64,000 bases of DNA, from positions 1 to 64,000 of the forward strand of contig CAWBGB010000016.1 in assembly GCA_963788285.1 (NCBI GenBank). Direction: 5' to 3'. The stretch comes from Alicyclobacillus_A sp963788285 (GTDB lineage Bacteria > Bacillota > Bacilli > Alicyclobacillales > Alicyclobacillaceae). This document shows, piece by piece, positions 63,958 through 64,000 of the stretch; position 1 is the stretch's first letter, and every line of letters begins with the position of its first letter. The notes below the pieces were generated by a model. It saw nothing but the letters and a program-made list of their open reading frames with translations, had not been told where the DNA came from and ran no database searches. Made by a program: the position numbers and the translations under genes.

Positions 63958-64000
63958 GACTTGCCCGGCCCTCTTTGTGAGAAGAGCCAGTCACCTCCCC

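Noticed and set aside
1..64000. CRISPR array or direct-repeat array
   Set aside because: No regularly spaced 24-40 bp repeats were seen on either strand and no cas gene is present.

Overview
This window looks like a piece of chromosome from an endospore-forming Bacillota, most like Alicyclobacillus and its relatives. The right-hand 17 kb (about 46.2-64 kb, nearly all on the minus strand) is ordinary housekeeping DNA: pgpA-like, accD-accA-pfkA-pyk, a glycerophosphodiesterase, a T-box-controlled trpS, icd, mdh, polA-mutM-coaE, a lytic transglycosylase and tRNA-Leu(GAG). The accDA-pfkA-pyk ... icd-mdh ... polA-mutM-coaE order is the familiar Bacillus-type arrangement. These genes are intact and tightly packed, with clear ribosome binding sites and several terminators.

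The left part (1-19.8 kb) is a surface-glycan locus, probably for the spore surface. It has a ManC-type mannose-1-phosphate guanylyltransferase with a GDP-6-deoxyhexose short-chain dehydrogenase, a complete dTDP-L-rhamnose operon (rmlA, rmlB, rmlD, rmlC), and at least four family-2 glycosyltransferases. Two of these are paralogues that resemble CgeD of the Bacillus spore crust. The locus is riddled with decayed genes and mobile DNA: an IS3 remnant, two IS256-type remnants, a broken DUF4214-GT2-GT1 protein, and an IS1182-type element. The IS1182-type element carries a group IIC intron exactly between the last sense codon and the stop codon of its transposase, just behind an intrinsic terminator.

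The middle (19.2-46.2 kb) is a mosaic of accessory metabolism and stress functions: thymidine kinase; a GNAT protein; a divergent pair made of a Sir2 deacetylase and a Pat-like acetyltransferase fused to a catalytically degenerate acyl-CoA synthetase; a DoxX-dioxygenase pair with a quinone-stress-type operator; a thiolase; a geranylgeranyl-reductase-family flavoprotein; a DD-carboxypeptidase next to an orphan MreB paralogue; hemerythrin; beta-carbonic anhydrase; superoxide dismutase; small spore proteins (YjcZ-like, CotD-like); and a short SR1P-like peptide. This middle part also holds most of the other pseudogenes: styrene-monooxygenase-like, CMD, response regulator, a probable oxidase-like membrane protein, Crp/Fnr, stalk-domain, BASS and MFS transporters. 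Broken genes are confined to the first 46 kb and absent from the housekeeping block, which argues for real decay and gene turnover rather than uniform sequencing error.

No CRISPR array, phage module or plasmid replication gene was seen.
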